Assembly (NCBI GenBank): GCA_023213315.1
Contig: JAKCPI010001938.1
Span: 1-64,000 of the forward strand
DNA: 64,000 nt
Origin: Euborellia annulipes
Taxonomy: Eukaryota > Arthropoda > Insecta > Dermaptera > Anisolabididae
Direction of reading: 5' to 3'
The stretch's first letter is position 1, and every line of letters begins with the position of its first letter. Positions 44,304 to 55,856 of this stretch are shown piece after piece. Position numbers and translations under genes: made by a program. Under the pieces are notes generated by a model. It was given only the letters and a program-made list of their open reading frames with translations, ran no database searches and was not told where the DNA came from.

Positions 44304-44537
44304 TGGTGTATAGTGAAATAATTTTAACGGCCGAAAAGGTAAAACGTAAAATCTGGTACAGGATATTTTACCTTTTTGTATATACCTGTATTTCCCTAAA
44401 TGGCCTCAGCAGGCGAGATGAAAACTTCAAAAGATTTCAAGGGTAAAATGAGAATAGAGTATCTAAAAACATATTGATTTTTAATCAAATAGGAAGAATA
44501 AATGAGCAAGCAGCTAGTTATATAAACATTTAAAAAT

Positions 44538-45020
44538 TTAAAGATAGTAAGTATTTTATTTTGGTCACTTCAAGATGGTGGTTGAAAAATAAATAAAAAA
44601 ATTTTGTTAAAAATTATGTTTTTTATATCAGAGTATTCTTTTGGACATCTGGCTTACAAGTTTGCGCAAGATACACTTGTTTCGGCACCATAAAATGCCG
44701 TCTTCAGAGCCAATTTAACTACAAAGAATATACAAATTTAATGATACAATCTTGTAAATATATTTCTTTAGACATTAATTAAATTAATTTAAATTAAATT
44801 AATGCCTAAAGAAATATATTTACAAGATTGTATCATTAAATTTGTATATTCTTTGTAGTTAAATTGGCTCTGAAGACGGCAATTCATGGTGCCGAAAGTC
44901 AGATGTCCAAAGGAATACTCTGATATAAAAAACATAACATTTTTAACAAAATTTGTTTTATTTATTTTTCAACCTCTATCTTGAAGTGACCAAGAATAAA
45001 ACTACTTACTGATCTTCAAA
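44538..45020. mobile_element. Hammerhead fold-back element L
   Basis: Complementary arms run from AGTAAGTATTTTATTTTGG to its complement near 45010. The left hammerhead (minus, 44662-44707) has CTGAAGA, GGCA/TGCC, GAAA and a closed CAAG/CTTG stem III, but the U before the cleavage position is C. The right (44870-44898) is cut after GAAAG. No clear target duplication. Confidence 0.55.
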
Positions 45021-45870
45021 TTAATTATTTACTGGTCTTCACTAAAAAACTTAAGATATTTTTTGTGTGAAACGTCCATTGGTTAAAATCCTGTCTGTGT
45101 ACCAGAAACTGGTAATAAAGACATTTTTTTTAATTGATTGAATCCCACATTGCTTGTAGTGAGGGACAATAAGCATTCTCTCATGTGATTAATTCATTGT
45201 TTTTTTTTTTTTATAAAGGGTAAAAGAAAATGCAAATCTTGATTGGAATTCTAATGAGCAATTTTATATTTAAAATGTGAATATCTCCATTTTATCTACT
45301 GTGTGTGTTATAGGAGAAAATATCAATTAAGAATGTCATTTAAAGACAACAACCATGCCTAAACGATTCGTATAAAAATTCAGAAAAAGAATAAAACGAA
45401 TGTCGTAATCTATTAATACTTTTCACAAGTACTTTGAACAATGTTTTTGTAATTATTTCAAATCATAAATGCTGTTTTATATATATAATATTGAAAATAG
45501 ATACAAATGACAAATGAATTTTTCTCCAAAGTGTCCTTTTGATGAAGGAAAGATTGTAATCCCGTAGATAACAATATCGGGTATATTCATTTGAATATTT
45601 GATTGTGACAGAATATATCGATGGATCATAATGAAAATTAAAAATATGATTTTATTTTAATATTTTATAATAAAAAATAAAAAGGATAATAATTATAAAT
45701 TATCTCAATGAAAGATATCAAAGTTATGTTTGATTTAGTTAATAAATTTTATCAAAATAAAATAAAAATAAAATATCATTTCAGTTTATAAATTAAAAAT
45801 TATAATTATTTACTCATTTGATATGAAACGTATTTATATATTAAATAATAAAAAAGAAATAAAAACTCAC
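45021..45870. other. No gene recognised
   Basis: AT-rich and mostly unique. Would hold the first intron of the 45871-45926 gene if that exon is real. Confidence 0.4.
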
Positions 45871-45926
45871 GTTGTTTGCTCGAATATTGTAGGCAAAGTA
45901 TTCTCTGGATTCATTTTTGAAGCCAT
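45871..45926 (-). CDS. Candidate first coding exon, divergent from golgin-97
   Basis: Minus strand: ATG opens MASKMNPENTLPTIFEQT and the exon ends AC|GTGAGT, a strong donor. 18 codons plus 2 nt. The region is free of known repeats and lies about 0.9 kb upstream of the golgin-97 start in head-to-head orientation. No following exon was found and the peptide is not recognised. Confidence 0.4.
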
Positions 45927-46705
45927 TATTAAGAACAATTAAGAAAAATCAATATATAGAAACAGAGTAAAACAATAAAATAATTAAAAATGTAAAAGAT
46001 CACACACTGTCATGAACACTAATTAGGAAATTAAAATGGACAAGCCCAGGTAAAATTGTACCTGAAATAAGTGTCTTTAGAAATTTTGAAATTTACTTTT
46101 TAAATTTGATTGGTGGAAAAGATCACGTGATCAACGATTTTAAGAAGTTGATCTCAAAGATATCACAAAAACAATTAAAAAAAATATTTTTTTGCTAAAT
46201 TTAATAAATATAAAATAACATTTAAAACTTATAATAAAAATATATTAAATTAATTTTGTTTACTTTTTTCTAATATTAAATTTTATTAGATCTTTTAAAA
46301 TTTTAATTTTCTAAATTTTTTGTTAAGACAAGTTACTCGACCTTCTGGTAAAAATTGGAACTAATTTTGTTGTCTTAAATCAACCTAACCTCACTCTCTT
46401 GATTCACATTTATTTAAGCAAATTATCAATTCTTAAAGATGGCATGACATTACATATTAATTATTCCTATTTTAGATAACAAAAAAAAACTTTCTTTTTT
46501 CTGATTTATTGTCAATTTCTACAATTACTCTTTAATCTCTTTTATTTTCATTTTGTTATAATATGGAAATTCTTCTTATCGGACATAAATGATGATTAAA
46601 TAAAAATAAAATAATGATGCAAGTGAAAATTATATATTTTAAAAGTGAATTTTAGATAGAATAACATATTTTCTTTTATTAAGCTAATAGATTTAAATAT
46701 TTCAG
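45927..46705. promoter_or_regulatory. Probable bidirectional promoter and golgin-97 5' UTR exon
   Basis: 46131-46142 is the palindrome GATCACGTGATC, containing an E-box CACGTG, and an inverted CCAAT (ATTGG) is at 46119-46123. A 5' UTR exon on plus probably ends at 46705 (CAG|GTGAGA) and joins 46779 after a 73-bp intron ending TTTTTTTGTAG. The start site is not defined. Confidence 0.45.
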
Positions 46706-46778
46706 GTGAGAAATTTCTATTATTATTTTTATTATTATAAAAATATATTCTTAATTATTTTATTTTATTTTTTTGTAG

Positions 46779-47107
46779 AATAGTTTATTTACATATATAT
46801 TATTAAAAAAGACAAAATGTTTGCTACTTTAAAAAATAAAATAAAAGAAGAAACTGGCAGTGATTTAAATAAAATAACTTCATTATTGAATAGTCCATTA
46901 CAAAAAGAAAATTCCCAAGAAGAAAGACATTCAAGACAAAATAGCGGATCAAGTATTAGTAGTTTAGGAATAAGCACCCTTGAGGAGTCGAATAATTCAA
47001 TAACCACCACACCCACAACCGGCAACGTTAAAACATCACCTTCAGCAACATCACCAGCAGCTTTGCTCAAACAAGACAGCACTGAACTCAAATTAGCTGA
47101 TGGAAAA
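46779..47107 (+). CDS. GOLGA1: Golgin-97 exon with start codon (coding from 46817)
   Basis: Golgin-97 is a long coiled-coil tether of the trans-Golgi network, recruited by Arl1 through a C-terminal GRIP domain (outside this window). ATG at 46817 begins MFATLKNKIKEETG, the short conserved N-terminal helix of golgin-97, followed by a low-complexity Ser/Thr/Asn-rich linker (residues about 28-85). An acceptor (TTTTTGTAG at 46778) starts the exon and the donor AAA|GTAAGA ends it after exactly 97 codons (phase 0). No upstream ATG in the exon. Identity rests on this N-terminus plus the EGFQTQEMAKLKHL block in exon 3, both at the expected places. Confidence 0.85.
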
Positions 47108-47754
47108 GTAAGAATATCTATAACATTAATTTATTATTACCATATGCTGCTTACAACCTAGAAAATAAAAAGCCAGTTGAGGGGAGGATATATAACAAAT
47201 TCTGGTATTAATATGGCATCCACCTATACTCCCTTGGAAAGTGAATTTTCGTTCAATACAAAAAACGTCACCCCCATATATAATTTTATTTTTGTTTATA
47301 TACCGTATTTTGCTTACTCACAACAGCTGATTTTTTCGTAACTTTGACAGTACGTTCTTTTTCAATTATTTAGTGACATTGACATAATTCTAGGGGTGGG
47401 TTTCCAGTCCACCGAAATCTTCAACCCGGATGAATTCTTTGCCTTAAATAAATATCTCTTCTTATTTTTAGTTACCATTGCATCTCGTGGTTTTCCAAGA
47501 GTTTTCTAATATAAAAAAATTTATATTCTTTTTTATAAAAAAAATAACTCTCACCCCAAAAAAAAAAAAAACTTTCTGATTATATTTTTTTTAAATAAGT
47601 TAAATAAAATTGATATAATTATGATGATACTAATGAATGTTTATGTACTGTAAAAATATCCCATAATTTGGTGTATTATTTCGCTCTTTTTCGTTATCAT
47701 TAAAGTGTTAATAAATAGCTAGACAAGTGACCTGTTTATTTTTGTTTTTTTAAA
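47108..47754 (+). other. Golgin-97 intron 1, unique part
   Basis: AT-rich intron sequence with no feature I can support. A SINE S1 follows. Confidence 0.6.
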
Positions 47755-47962
47755 CACTCACACTTTTTTCCCATTCACACACACATACACACAGCCTTTT
47801 CGGCAACTCAGGCCATATAAGACCTTGATGATAACCGTTGATTAATTAATATATATATTTAAGCTAGGCTTAAATAAAATCATCGGACTGTTTGGCATCC
47901 GAACCCGCGACCCTTGGTATAGAAGGCCAGCAGCCCCCTACACCAAGCGAGGTTTTGTTTAC
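47755..47962 (-). mobile_element. SINE S1 in golgin-97 intron 1
   Basis: Minus strand: head GCTTGGTGTAGGGGGCTGCT, box-B-like GCGGGTTCGGATGCC, body, GTTGCCGAAAAGGCTGTGTG. Confidence 0.7.
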
Positions 47963-48208
47963 ATTCAAACATTAAGACTCCCAAAACCCAGAGCGATTCT
48001 CGGTCTTGACAATTTATTTGTATCTCTCTCTTCTGGTTAAATTCCGTGCTAGAAAAAATCCCTAATTAAACATCTGGAAGCTTTTATTTAATATTTATTC
48101 ATGAGGAAGAATGCATTTATTTTGTATTAATAAATAGAATAACAAACATTGACATTGAAAAACCCTTCTGTAATTTTTCTTAAATTGTGTTTGTTTTGTT
48201 TTTTATAG

Positions 48209-48467
48209 GTATTAACACAAAAAGAAATAAAAAAATTAGAAAAACGTGAAATGGAGTGGAGATTAAAATTACAAAAGAAAGATGAGGATTGGATAAAAAA
48301 ATGTGAGAAAAAAGAAGAAGAATGGAAAAAACTTTTAGAAGATAAACAAAAAGAATGGAAGAAAAGTATTGAAGTATTAGAAAATGAAAAATTAGTTTTA
48401 GAAGAAGAAAAAAGGGAAGTGTTTATTCAAAAAAAATCCCTGGAAGATTCATTAAAAGTAGCTGAAG
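48209..48467 (+). CDS. GOLGA1: Golgin-97 coding exon 2
   Basis: The acceptor TTTTTATAG precedes VLTQKEIKKLEKREMEW. 86 codons plus one nt, donor AAG|GTAAAT. A strongly charged coiled coil of Lys/Glu heptads with recurring W (DEDW, EEEW, KEW), corresponding to the start of the rod in golgin-97. Phase 0 in, phase 1 out, matching exons 1 and 3. Confidence 0.85.
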
Positions 48468-48767
48468 GTAAATGAATCCCTTTTTTTTTTAAGAAATTGT
48501 TAATTAATTATTCAAAATGATGACACTAGGTGAAAGCAATGCCCACCCCATCCCTGATTTTGGAAAAATTTCTTTTTTTTTTTTTCAAGCAGGAGCAGAC
48601 CAAATTTAAGACTTATCCATATTGAAATGATTCTGGTTAATTTATAACAATATTTATTTTATAATATTGTCCCATTGCTGATTGATTATAAAAGTCTCTT
48701 TGCCTGTATATTAATGCAATTAGAAAAGGCATAAGTGGGCTTTAACTTTAGCACTCACTATACATAA
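48468..48767 (+). other. Golgin-97 intron 2, left part
   Basis: No supported feature; AT-rich with a T-run. Confidence 0.55.
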
Positions 48768-49147
48768 GGGGCCATCCATTAATTACGTCACACCTAAAAG
48801 GGGGGAGGGTATCACCAGAATGTGACATTATGTGACAAGGGGCAGGGGGGTGAAAAACCTTGTGACGTCACATTTCAAAATTCGAGATGCCCAAACGCGA
48901 AATTTATAGGTGAACAAAAAAATTTTTAATATTTACGAACGCAATCTATATTTTTTAATACTTTAGCACTCTCGCTATGAGATTATTTATTATTATTATA
49001 ATTAGCATAATTAGGTGTTTATTATTGATAAAATTGGAAAATGTGTGACGTCACATCAGGGGGGAGGGATTTTTAAAAATGTGACAAAGACGGGGGGAGG
49101 GGTTAAAAAGTCTTGAAATTCGTGTGACGTAATTTATGGATGGCCCC
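48768..49147. mobile_element. TIR MITE rich in TGACGTCA, in intron 2
   Basis: Ends GGGGCCATCCATTAATTACG and the complement of GGGGCCATCCATAAATTACG are inverted. Subterminal GTGACGTCACAT and GGGGGGAGG occur in both halves. Ends of this kind are widespread in invertebrate genomes. The superfamily is not assigned. No coding. Confidence 0.75.
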
Positions 49148-49517
49148 AAATGATAATCATCTTGACTGATAAACATGCTACCTAATTTAAATAAACGTGG
49201 CGGATAACTGTTATCGTGAAATTATATAATTTATATACACACAAAATTTCTCTTGAGAGATTCTAAAAACAAAATATTAAAATTGAAAGATTTCATGTCC
49301 GTATGTATATATAGTAAGTCCATCTGTCAATTGAAACGCCCAGCTGTTTGGGTTTCATTCTATTTAATTTCTCCAATGATATAAAACTGACTTTATGTTT
49401 TATCGATTAGAGTGAAGAAAATTAAGCCTATATATATAAAACTTTTTTCATAGAGCTGTTTACGTTGGAACAACCCGATGAGTCACTCTTTGATCCGACC
49501 ATTGAAAGGGTTGTAAT
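49148..49517. other. No gene recognised (intron 2)
   Basis: AT-rich intron sequence. Confidence 0.5.
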
Positions 49518-49784
49518 CAAGGGCGGATACAAGGGGGGGGGGGGGTAAAGGGGATAATTACTCCCCCTGAGATTTGAAAAAAATACTTTTTTTCGAAAAA
49601 AAATGTATTTTTAATGTAAAATTTTAAAAATTAATACTTAAAAATTTGATTTATATTTATATTCTGGCAAACAAGTACAAATGCGCCTTTAAATTACCGA
49701 AATTAAGAAAAAAATGTGTGCTGTACGACCAGTCACTCCAGATTACCCCCCCCCCCCCGAGAAACACCTCTGGATCCGCCACTG
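49518..49784. mobile_element. hAT MITE, family M1
   Basis: CAAGGGCGGATACAAGG...GGATCCGCCACTG with flanks GTTGTAAT/GTTGTAAA (7 of 8). Confidence 0.8.
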
Positions 49785-50024
49785 GTTGTAAACAAGGTAA
49801 TTGCAAAAATAGTCACAATTCCGAACATCAAGTCTACAATTAAAATTACACAGCTTTGTTAGATATTAAAATTATCATGTAACATTTCCCATAGAATTAA
49901 TCGTTATTCAATGAAATCCCCGAAACGTCTCACTGGATTGTAAAAAATTGAAGTCTTTTTATTTTTGGCTCCTCCTCCTGTTTAAGCAACTTTTCTGCCA
50001 TAATTTAATGAGACAAGTTGTTAA

Positions 50025-50078
50025 TACCTACATTTTTCGCTTATTTAAATTAATAAATACTTGGTTATATGTTTTTCA
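50025..50078 (+). repeat. SINE S2 tail
   Basis: CTACATTTTTCGCTTATTTA and AATACTTGGTTATATG as in 14635-15066. Confidence 0.55.
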
Positions 50079-50445
50079 TAATTACCTCATGGACCAACAC
50101 ATGATATATATAATTCTTTATTTATTAATTGCATAATTGAGTTAATTTCTCAAAACGTCCATCTAGATCGCGCCTCAGTAACGGAGAAATCTGAACGCTT
50201 GATTAGAGCGGCGTTTCTCTAGTAGACTGAATTCAGCGATCTATCATAATTTAAATAAGCGTGTGAAATTGCTACGGTAACAGTAGAATAGAATAGAATA
50301 GAATAAGAAATATTTATTAGGTTCTTGAGGACTCTTGTCCTCTTTATGAACCAAAAAAAAAAAATTACAATAGAAAGAAAACTTCACTCTCTGAGTGCTA
50401 AGTATACATACACATACATAAATTCATACATTTATACAATATATA

Positions 50446-52560
50446 TTACAGAGATTGCCTTTGTAATTCCAAAATAAAGGATTTTAGTCTTAATTTAAAA
50501 ATATTTACAGAGGTAGATTCCCTTATGTTTATAGGCAACATATTCCAAAACTTTGATGCCTGGACGACAAACGATCTTGCATACTGGGAAGTTCGGTGAA
50601 CAGGGATCTGAAGGTCCGTGCCATGACCCCTCAAATCACGGACTTGAAACGTCCTTCTAAAATTAAAAAGACCGAGTAGATACTCTGGCTCCCCACTCGC
50701 AAACATCCTATAAAGACTCATTCCCATAAAATATTTTCGTCTGTAGCTTAGTTTCATCCAGCCTAGCTTTACATAATAAGGTGTAATGTGATGAAAAGAT
50801 GGTATGTTAAAGATGAATCTAATGCTAGCATTCAGAAGACGATCAAGTTTAATACTAAGTTCAGAGTTAATGTCGTTATAAATTAAACAACCATAATCAA
50901 AAATGGGAAGAATAAGAGAATTCACAAGATGGATGCGAGTAGAAACAGGAAACATGTCTGCCAATCTTCTAAATTGTGCCAAATTTCCAAAGACCTTATT
51001 TGACATTGACAAGACATGCTCCTTCCAAGATAAAGTTGGGTTAAAAATTATACCGAGGTTGGAGACGGTATTCTCATACGGAATAACATCCCCATTAACA
51101 ATTATCTGTGGCAAGGTAATTTCAGTCAGCCTCCCTAGATACACCGAACCCCCCAACAACATGGCCTTTGTCTTTTTATTATTAATAATAAGTTTGTTAT
51201 TGAAGGCCCAATCACATATACGTTTAATGTCCGAGTTTATGTTTTTAATAGCAGATGAGATTTCATCAGGGGAAAATGAGAAAAACAACTGAAGATCATC
51301 GGCATATAATTGGTATTTGCAATAATGCAATTCTGGTATATCTCCCATATACAACGAGAAGAGGAGTGGGCCCAAAACACTGCCCTGTGGCACCCCAGCC
51401 CTTACTGGCAGTTTTCGCGATTGTTCACCATTAGGCCCCACCACCATCTGCTCCCTTCCAGAAAGATAGGACGAGAACCAACACACAACACTATGTGAGA
51501 ACCCAAGGCGATACATTTTATTAATTAGCAATGAATGATTAACTGTATCAAATGCTTTTTTTCATATCAAACAAAATTAATACTGTTAACCTTCTATTGT
51601 CGATGGCTGATCTAACCGCCTCCGTCACCCTCAACAATGCTGTCTGGGTACTATGGAAGGCTCTGAACCCTGACTGATATTTATTCAACAAATTTTTTCC
51701 ATGCAAAAAAGCAATAGTTTGCCTATACACTTCCCGCTCCAGTATCTTTGAGAGAGAACATAAAAGCGAAATAGGCCTAAAATCATCAACAACTGATGGT
51801 TTTGATTTTTTTGGAAGAGGTCGAATAATTGAAGTTTTCCATACATCTGGGAAATAGGACCCTTGCAAAGATAAATCAAAAATATCCAATATTACTGGTA
51901 AGGTGTGAGGTAAGGTAAGTTTATAAAAGTTTACAGGCATTTTATCAGTACCACTCGCTTTGCTATTTGATTTAGCAAAGTGTCCAACAATATTTTCAGG
52001 CAGTACATTGAGAAAGTAGAAGCTCTCACTGGAAAAAGGGGATGAAATAACATTAATATCATCATTATCATTAGAAAGAGATAAGAAATGAGAGTTTAAA
52101 TCATTTACGTCTAGAAAAAGAGGAGCATTTTTGGGAGTAGATTTCTGGGCATTAACAGTTTTCAACAATTTCCAAAGAGAACCAGAGTCCTTCGTATTGT
52201 TAAATAAATTACGATAGTATCGATTTTTAGCATTTTTAACAGATTGGGTGACTTTATTACGCAGGTGTCTGAATTCTTCAAACAAATCTATTCTATTCCC
52301 TCTAATTGCTCTTCTCTTGACAGAATCACGTTCCCTAATAAGATTTTTTATTTCATCAGTGAACCAGGGAGTAGCAGGTTTTTTAATTTTAAGTGTTTTT
52401 ATAGGTGCATGTCTATCAATGGACTTAATTATAAATGAATTTAATGTTTCAATTTTTTTATTAATATTATCTTCCCTAAAGACATCCGAAAAGTCAATCG
52501 CCGCAAATTCATTATGAAAGTTTTCATAATTAATATTTTTGAAGTTTCTATAATTAATAA
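50446..52560 (-). pseudogene. LINE ORF2 reverse transcriptase region
   Basis: From 52560 the frame runs NYRNFKNINYENF, then a DRHAP...PWFTDEI linker, the YYRNLF segment, LPKKSKPSVVDDFRPISLL and the FDMKK catalytic motif A. A one-base insertion in the A-run near 51555-51561 shifts the frame, and the continuation has GVPQGSVLGPLLFSLYMGDI (motif B) and YADD (motif C), then the thumb and C-terminus to 50446. Apart from this frameshift the domain is intact, so the copy is fairly young. Confidence 0.85.
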
Positions 52561-52621
52561 TTAAATGCTTTTATTTAACTTACTCTTTCAAGGTCACCAA
52601 CTTTATGGCTTTGTTAAGGAT

Positions 52622-53745
52622 ACTTCCCGATGAGCTAGAGGTGTGAAATTTGATATTTAAGAGTCATTTTTGATGACGCAAATTGTGAGTTTGGTTTTAC
52701 CAAAATGGACCAAACTAATGTGGTACTTTATTTGAAACCCTTCGCGAATTAATGTAATTTCAAAAGACTTCCCGATTGGCTAGAGGTGTGAAATGTAATA
52801 CTTAAGAGTCATTTTTGTAGACGCCACTATATGGTAGTTTTGATCAAAATAGACCAAACTAATGTGGTACTTTATTTGAAACCCTTCGCGAATTAATGTA
52901 ATTTCAAAAGACTTCCCGATGGGCTAGAGGTGTGAAATGTAATACTTAAGAGTCATTTTTGATGACGCCACTATATGGTGGTTTTGATCAAAATAGACCA
53001 AACTAATGTGGTACTTTATTTGAAACCCTTCGCGAATTAATGTAATTTCAAAAGACTTCCCGATGGGCTAGAGGTGTGAAATGTAATACTTAAGAGTCAT
53101 TTTTGTAGACGCCACTATATGGTGGTTTTGATCAAAATAGACCAAACTAATGTGGTACTTTATTTGAAACCCTTCGCGAATTAATGTAATTTCAAAAGAC
53201 TTCCCGATGGGCTAGAGGTGTGAAATGTAATACTTAAGAGTCATTTTTGATGACGCCACTATATGGTGGTTTTGATCAAAATAGACCAAACTAATGTGGT
53301 ACTTTATTTGAAACCCTTCGCGAATTAATGTAATTTCAAAAGAATTCCCGATGGGCTAGAGGTGTGAAATGTAATACTTAAGAGTCATTTTTGATGACGC
53401 CACTATATGGTGGTTTTGATCAAAATAGACCAAACTAATGTGGTACTTTATTTGAAACCCTTCGCGAATTAATGTAATTTCAAAAGAATTCCCGATGGGC
53501 TAGAGGTGTGAAATGTAATACTTAAGAGTCATTTTTGATGACGCCACTATATGGTGGTTTTGATCAAAATAGACCAAACTAATGTGGTACTTTATTTGAA
53601 ACCCTTCGCGAATTAATGTAATTTCAAAAGACTTCCCGATGGGCTAGAGGTGTGAAATGTAATACTTAAGAGTCATTTTTGATGACGCCACTATATGGTG
53701 GTTTTGATCAAAATAGACCAAACTAATGTGGTACTTTATTTGAAG
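52622..53745 (+). repeat. 144-bp tandem array, about 8 units
   Basis: Units start (ACTTCCCGAT or AATTCCCGAT) at 52622, 52767, 52911, 53055, 53199, 53343, 53487 and 53631. The period is exactly 144 bp after the first (145). Adjacent units are almost identical (variants GTAGACG/GATGACG, ACTT/AATT). A more divergent unit follows to about 53870. Each contains CCAAACTAATGTGGTACTTT. Confidence 0.95.
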
Positions 53746-53910
53746 CCTCACGCAAATAAGGCCCTATTAACTATAGTTTTGAATTTTGATATTTACGAGT
53801 CATTTTTTTTATGATAATGAATAATTTTTCAATTGAACCAAATCAATACAGGCCAAACTAATGTGGTACTTTATCATATTGATGATTTTTGATAAGACTA
53901 AAAGACTAAA

Positions 53911-54235
53911 AAGCTTAAAATAAAAATAAAATAAAAAAAAGATTTTTAAAAAAATGCTTTTATTTAAATTGAACTAAAAAGAGAGAAATAAGAAAGAAAT
54001 AATTTAATTGTTCTTGTTAAAATTTTTTAATATTTATGACTTAAAATAAAAGCGTGGGGCGCGAGCCTCGGAATCACTTCGAAGCGCCCCACGCTTTTAT
54101 TTTAAGTCATAAATATTAAAAAATTTTAACAAGAACAATTAAATTATTTCTTTCTTATTTCTCTCTTTTTAGTTCAATTTAAATAAAAGCATTTTTTAAA
54201 AAATTTTTTTATTTTATTTTTTATTTTTATTTTAG
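53911..54235. repeat. 325-bp palindrome
   Basis: Centre near 54072. The GC-rich core GCGTGGGGCGC/GCGCCCCACGC is closed by a short loop, and the arms extend about 150 bp with few mismatches. Confidence 0.9.
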
Positions 54236-54675
54236 TTTGAAATACCGGACACGTGATATCTAGTTGTAAATATATAAGATCATGAGCAGATAAAAAGGGT
54301 ACAGAGAATTGACCATGTTTTGAAATTTGTTGTTTGAGAGATTCACTAACGATGATAAGATCGATCCATGAGTTAGAAGTGGAGGTGAAGTGGGTTGATT
54401 TTAAGGGTAAGTTTATAAGATTTAAAGAAAAAATTAGATCATTTAAATAGGTCTTATCTGGGCAATGTAATGAGTTAAAATTCGTATTAAAATCCCCCAG
54501 AACGATTACATTTGAATAGATAGAGCAATATTCATATAAAACAGATTCCAAATCGCTAAAAAAACCAACCTTAGGAGGGCGATACACCACTAAGAGAAAT
54601 AATTTTGAGTTTCCGATAGAAATTTCCAAAGCCATAAATTCAACTAGAGAGGTTTGGAAAGTAATAAAATTTTGA
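54236..54675 (-). pseudogene. LINE endonuclease domain, 5'-truncated
   Basis: The minus frame from 54675 starts inside an APE-type endonuclease: TSLVEFMALEI, VVYRPP, VLGDFNTNF (the GDFN catalytic block), then WIDLI and SAHDLIYL (the terminal SDH-type block, here AHD). It runs into the inserted element after VFQTK. The N-terminal catalytic Asn/Glu part is absent. Confidence 0.8.
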
Positions 54676-54690
54676 TTATTTTTTTTCTAG

Positions 54691-54779
54691 AATATAAGAA
54701 AAAAGTTTATCAATATCAAGAGGATATAGATCAATTAGAAGGATTCCAAACGCAAGAAATGGCTAAACTTAAACATTTA
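54691..54779 (+). CDS. GOLGA1: Golgin-97 coding exon 3
   Basis: The acceptor TTTTTTTTCTAG precedes the completed Glu codon and YKKKVYQYQ, then DQLEGFQTQEMAKLKHL, the block most similar to vertebrate golgin-97. 89 nt; donor TTA|GTTAGT, phase 0. The 66-bp intron that follows is short for this gene. Its acceptor tract is the only sequence between it and the antisense LINE. Confidence 0.85.
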
Positions 54780-54845
54780 GTTAGTATAATGTATATAATA
54801 TATTAATTTATTTTTATTATTATTAAAAATTTTGAAATATTTCAG

Positions 54846-54974
54846 TTATTAGCAAAAGAGCAAGAGATATCAGAAAGGATTTCCGATTTAAAAGAAAGCA
54901 ATAATCAAATAGAGAGTCTTAAATCAGAAATTAATCGTTTAAGGAGATTTGAAGAGGAACATAGTACATTACAG
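54846..54974 (+). CDS. GOLGA1: Golgin-97 coding exon 4
   Basis: Acceptor ATTTCAG, 43 codons from LLAKEQEISERISDLKESN to EEEHSTLQ, donor CAG|GTATTC. Coiled coil. The join with exon 3 (KHL|LLAKEQE) keeps the register seen in golgin-97. Phase 0 both ends. Confidence 0.85.
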
Positions 54975-55536
54975 GTATTCATTATTTTTATTGTAGCCGA
55001 TATTAATCTTTTATGAATAGTTTATCATTTTGCACATTTGCATTCCTGCACCATTTTTTTTAAATTCACATTTGTTAAACTTAAATGAAATTAAAAATAT
55101 TTTTTTTTGTTTTTGCCGTCATACAATTGAAGAACATTACATGCAATTTGATGCTAAAGGATTAAAGAATTTATTTCATTTGTTAAATCACGGCTCTTTA
55201 GGGATGGATTTATTCGTAGCACATTCAATAGATCTTTTGTTTTTCACTAGTCTCAATCGATACATTATAAATTTAAGTTTTTAAAAATAAACAATATAAC
55301 CGAAAGTCAAATCAAAATATAGAAGAAATTCGGAAGTTTTTTTTCCTTAATCACTTTTCTCACAAATTGTTTTGGCAAGTAACCTTTATGGCTTTAGCCA
55401 GGATTGAATTTAAATTTCTAAATCAGATCCGATCCAGGAATTTGAATTTGGATTGAAATCCACCAGACAAAAAGAGTTTACGATTTGGATTTAAATCCAA
55501 ATTTTCTCTTAATTTTAAATACTTAAAAAAATTAAT
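54975..55536 (+). other. Golgin-97 intron 4, left part
   Basis: AT-rich. 55420-55510 has repeated AATTTGGATTTAAATCC-like words. The open frame 55030-55284 has no support as a gene. Confidence 0.5.
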
Positions 55537-55656
55537 TATTAGATTCTTAGATTTAATTGTATAGCTGATAATACAATTTATTTAAGGTTCAGGAAATCCC
55601 AAATGAGCAACTCACCTAGTCGTTTTTTCAATTTTTATTTAAATATAAAGTGCCAG

Positions 55657-55696
55657 GGTCAACGTTTCGGTCACATATAGGACCATCATCAGGGCC
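55657..55696 (-). ncRNA. Hammerhead ribozyme-like motif M, left
   Basis: Minus: GGCC, CTGATGA, T, stem II GGTC/GACC, GAAAC, GTT, GACC. Stem I GGCC/GACC has one mismatch. Confidence 0.55.
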
Positions 55697-55856
55697 AAGC
55701 CATTGTCAATATATTATTCCTCATGGTCATATTGGCCAGTGAATTCACTCACTCTCAGTCCATAATAACACACTATATCTAACAATTTGGTCATTTGAAG
55801 TGTAATAATTTCTTTGGCCAATATGACCAAGAGGAATAATAAATTGACAATGGCTT

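Larger units (their letters stand above)
52561..54235. mobile_element. Element with 144-bp tandem array and terminal palindrome, inserted in the LINE
   Basis: It begins AAATGCTTTTATTTAA, and a complementary TTAAATAAAAGCATTT lies at 54180-54195. The left part is a tandem array and the right part a 325-bp palindrome. It interrupts the LINE exactly between endonuclease and reverse transcriptase coding sequence, so it is a later insertion. Subterminal palindromes plus a tandem array recall Helentron-associated and similar nonautonomous elements, but no diagnostic end was found. Noncoding. Confidence 0.7.
50284..54675 (-). mobile_element. CR1/Jockey-type LINE in golgin-97 intron 2, antisense, interrupted
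   Basis: One LINE copy read on minus: endonuclease remnant (54675-54236), an inserted element (54235-52561), reverse transcriptase (52560-50446), a short 3' UTR and a tail of TATTC repeats (50284-50306). 5'-truncated inside the endonuclease. Its 5' edge lies about 15 bp from the exon 3 splice acceptor (54690). Confidence 0.85.

Noticed and set aside
50903..51292. Plus-strand open frame of 129 residues
   Set aside because: Antisense shadow of the LINE reverse transcriptase.
52622..53745. Regular 144-bp repeats considered as a CRISPR-like array
   Set aside because: Units are contiguous with no variable spacers, in a eukaryotic LINE; it is a tandem satellite-type array.
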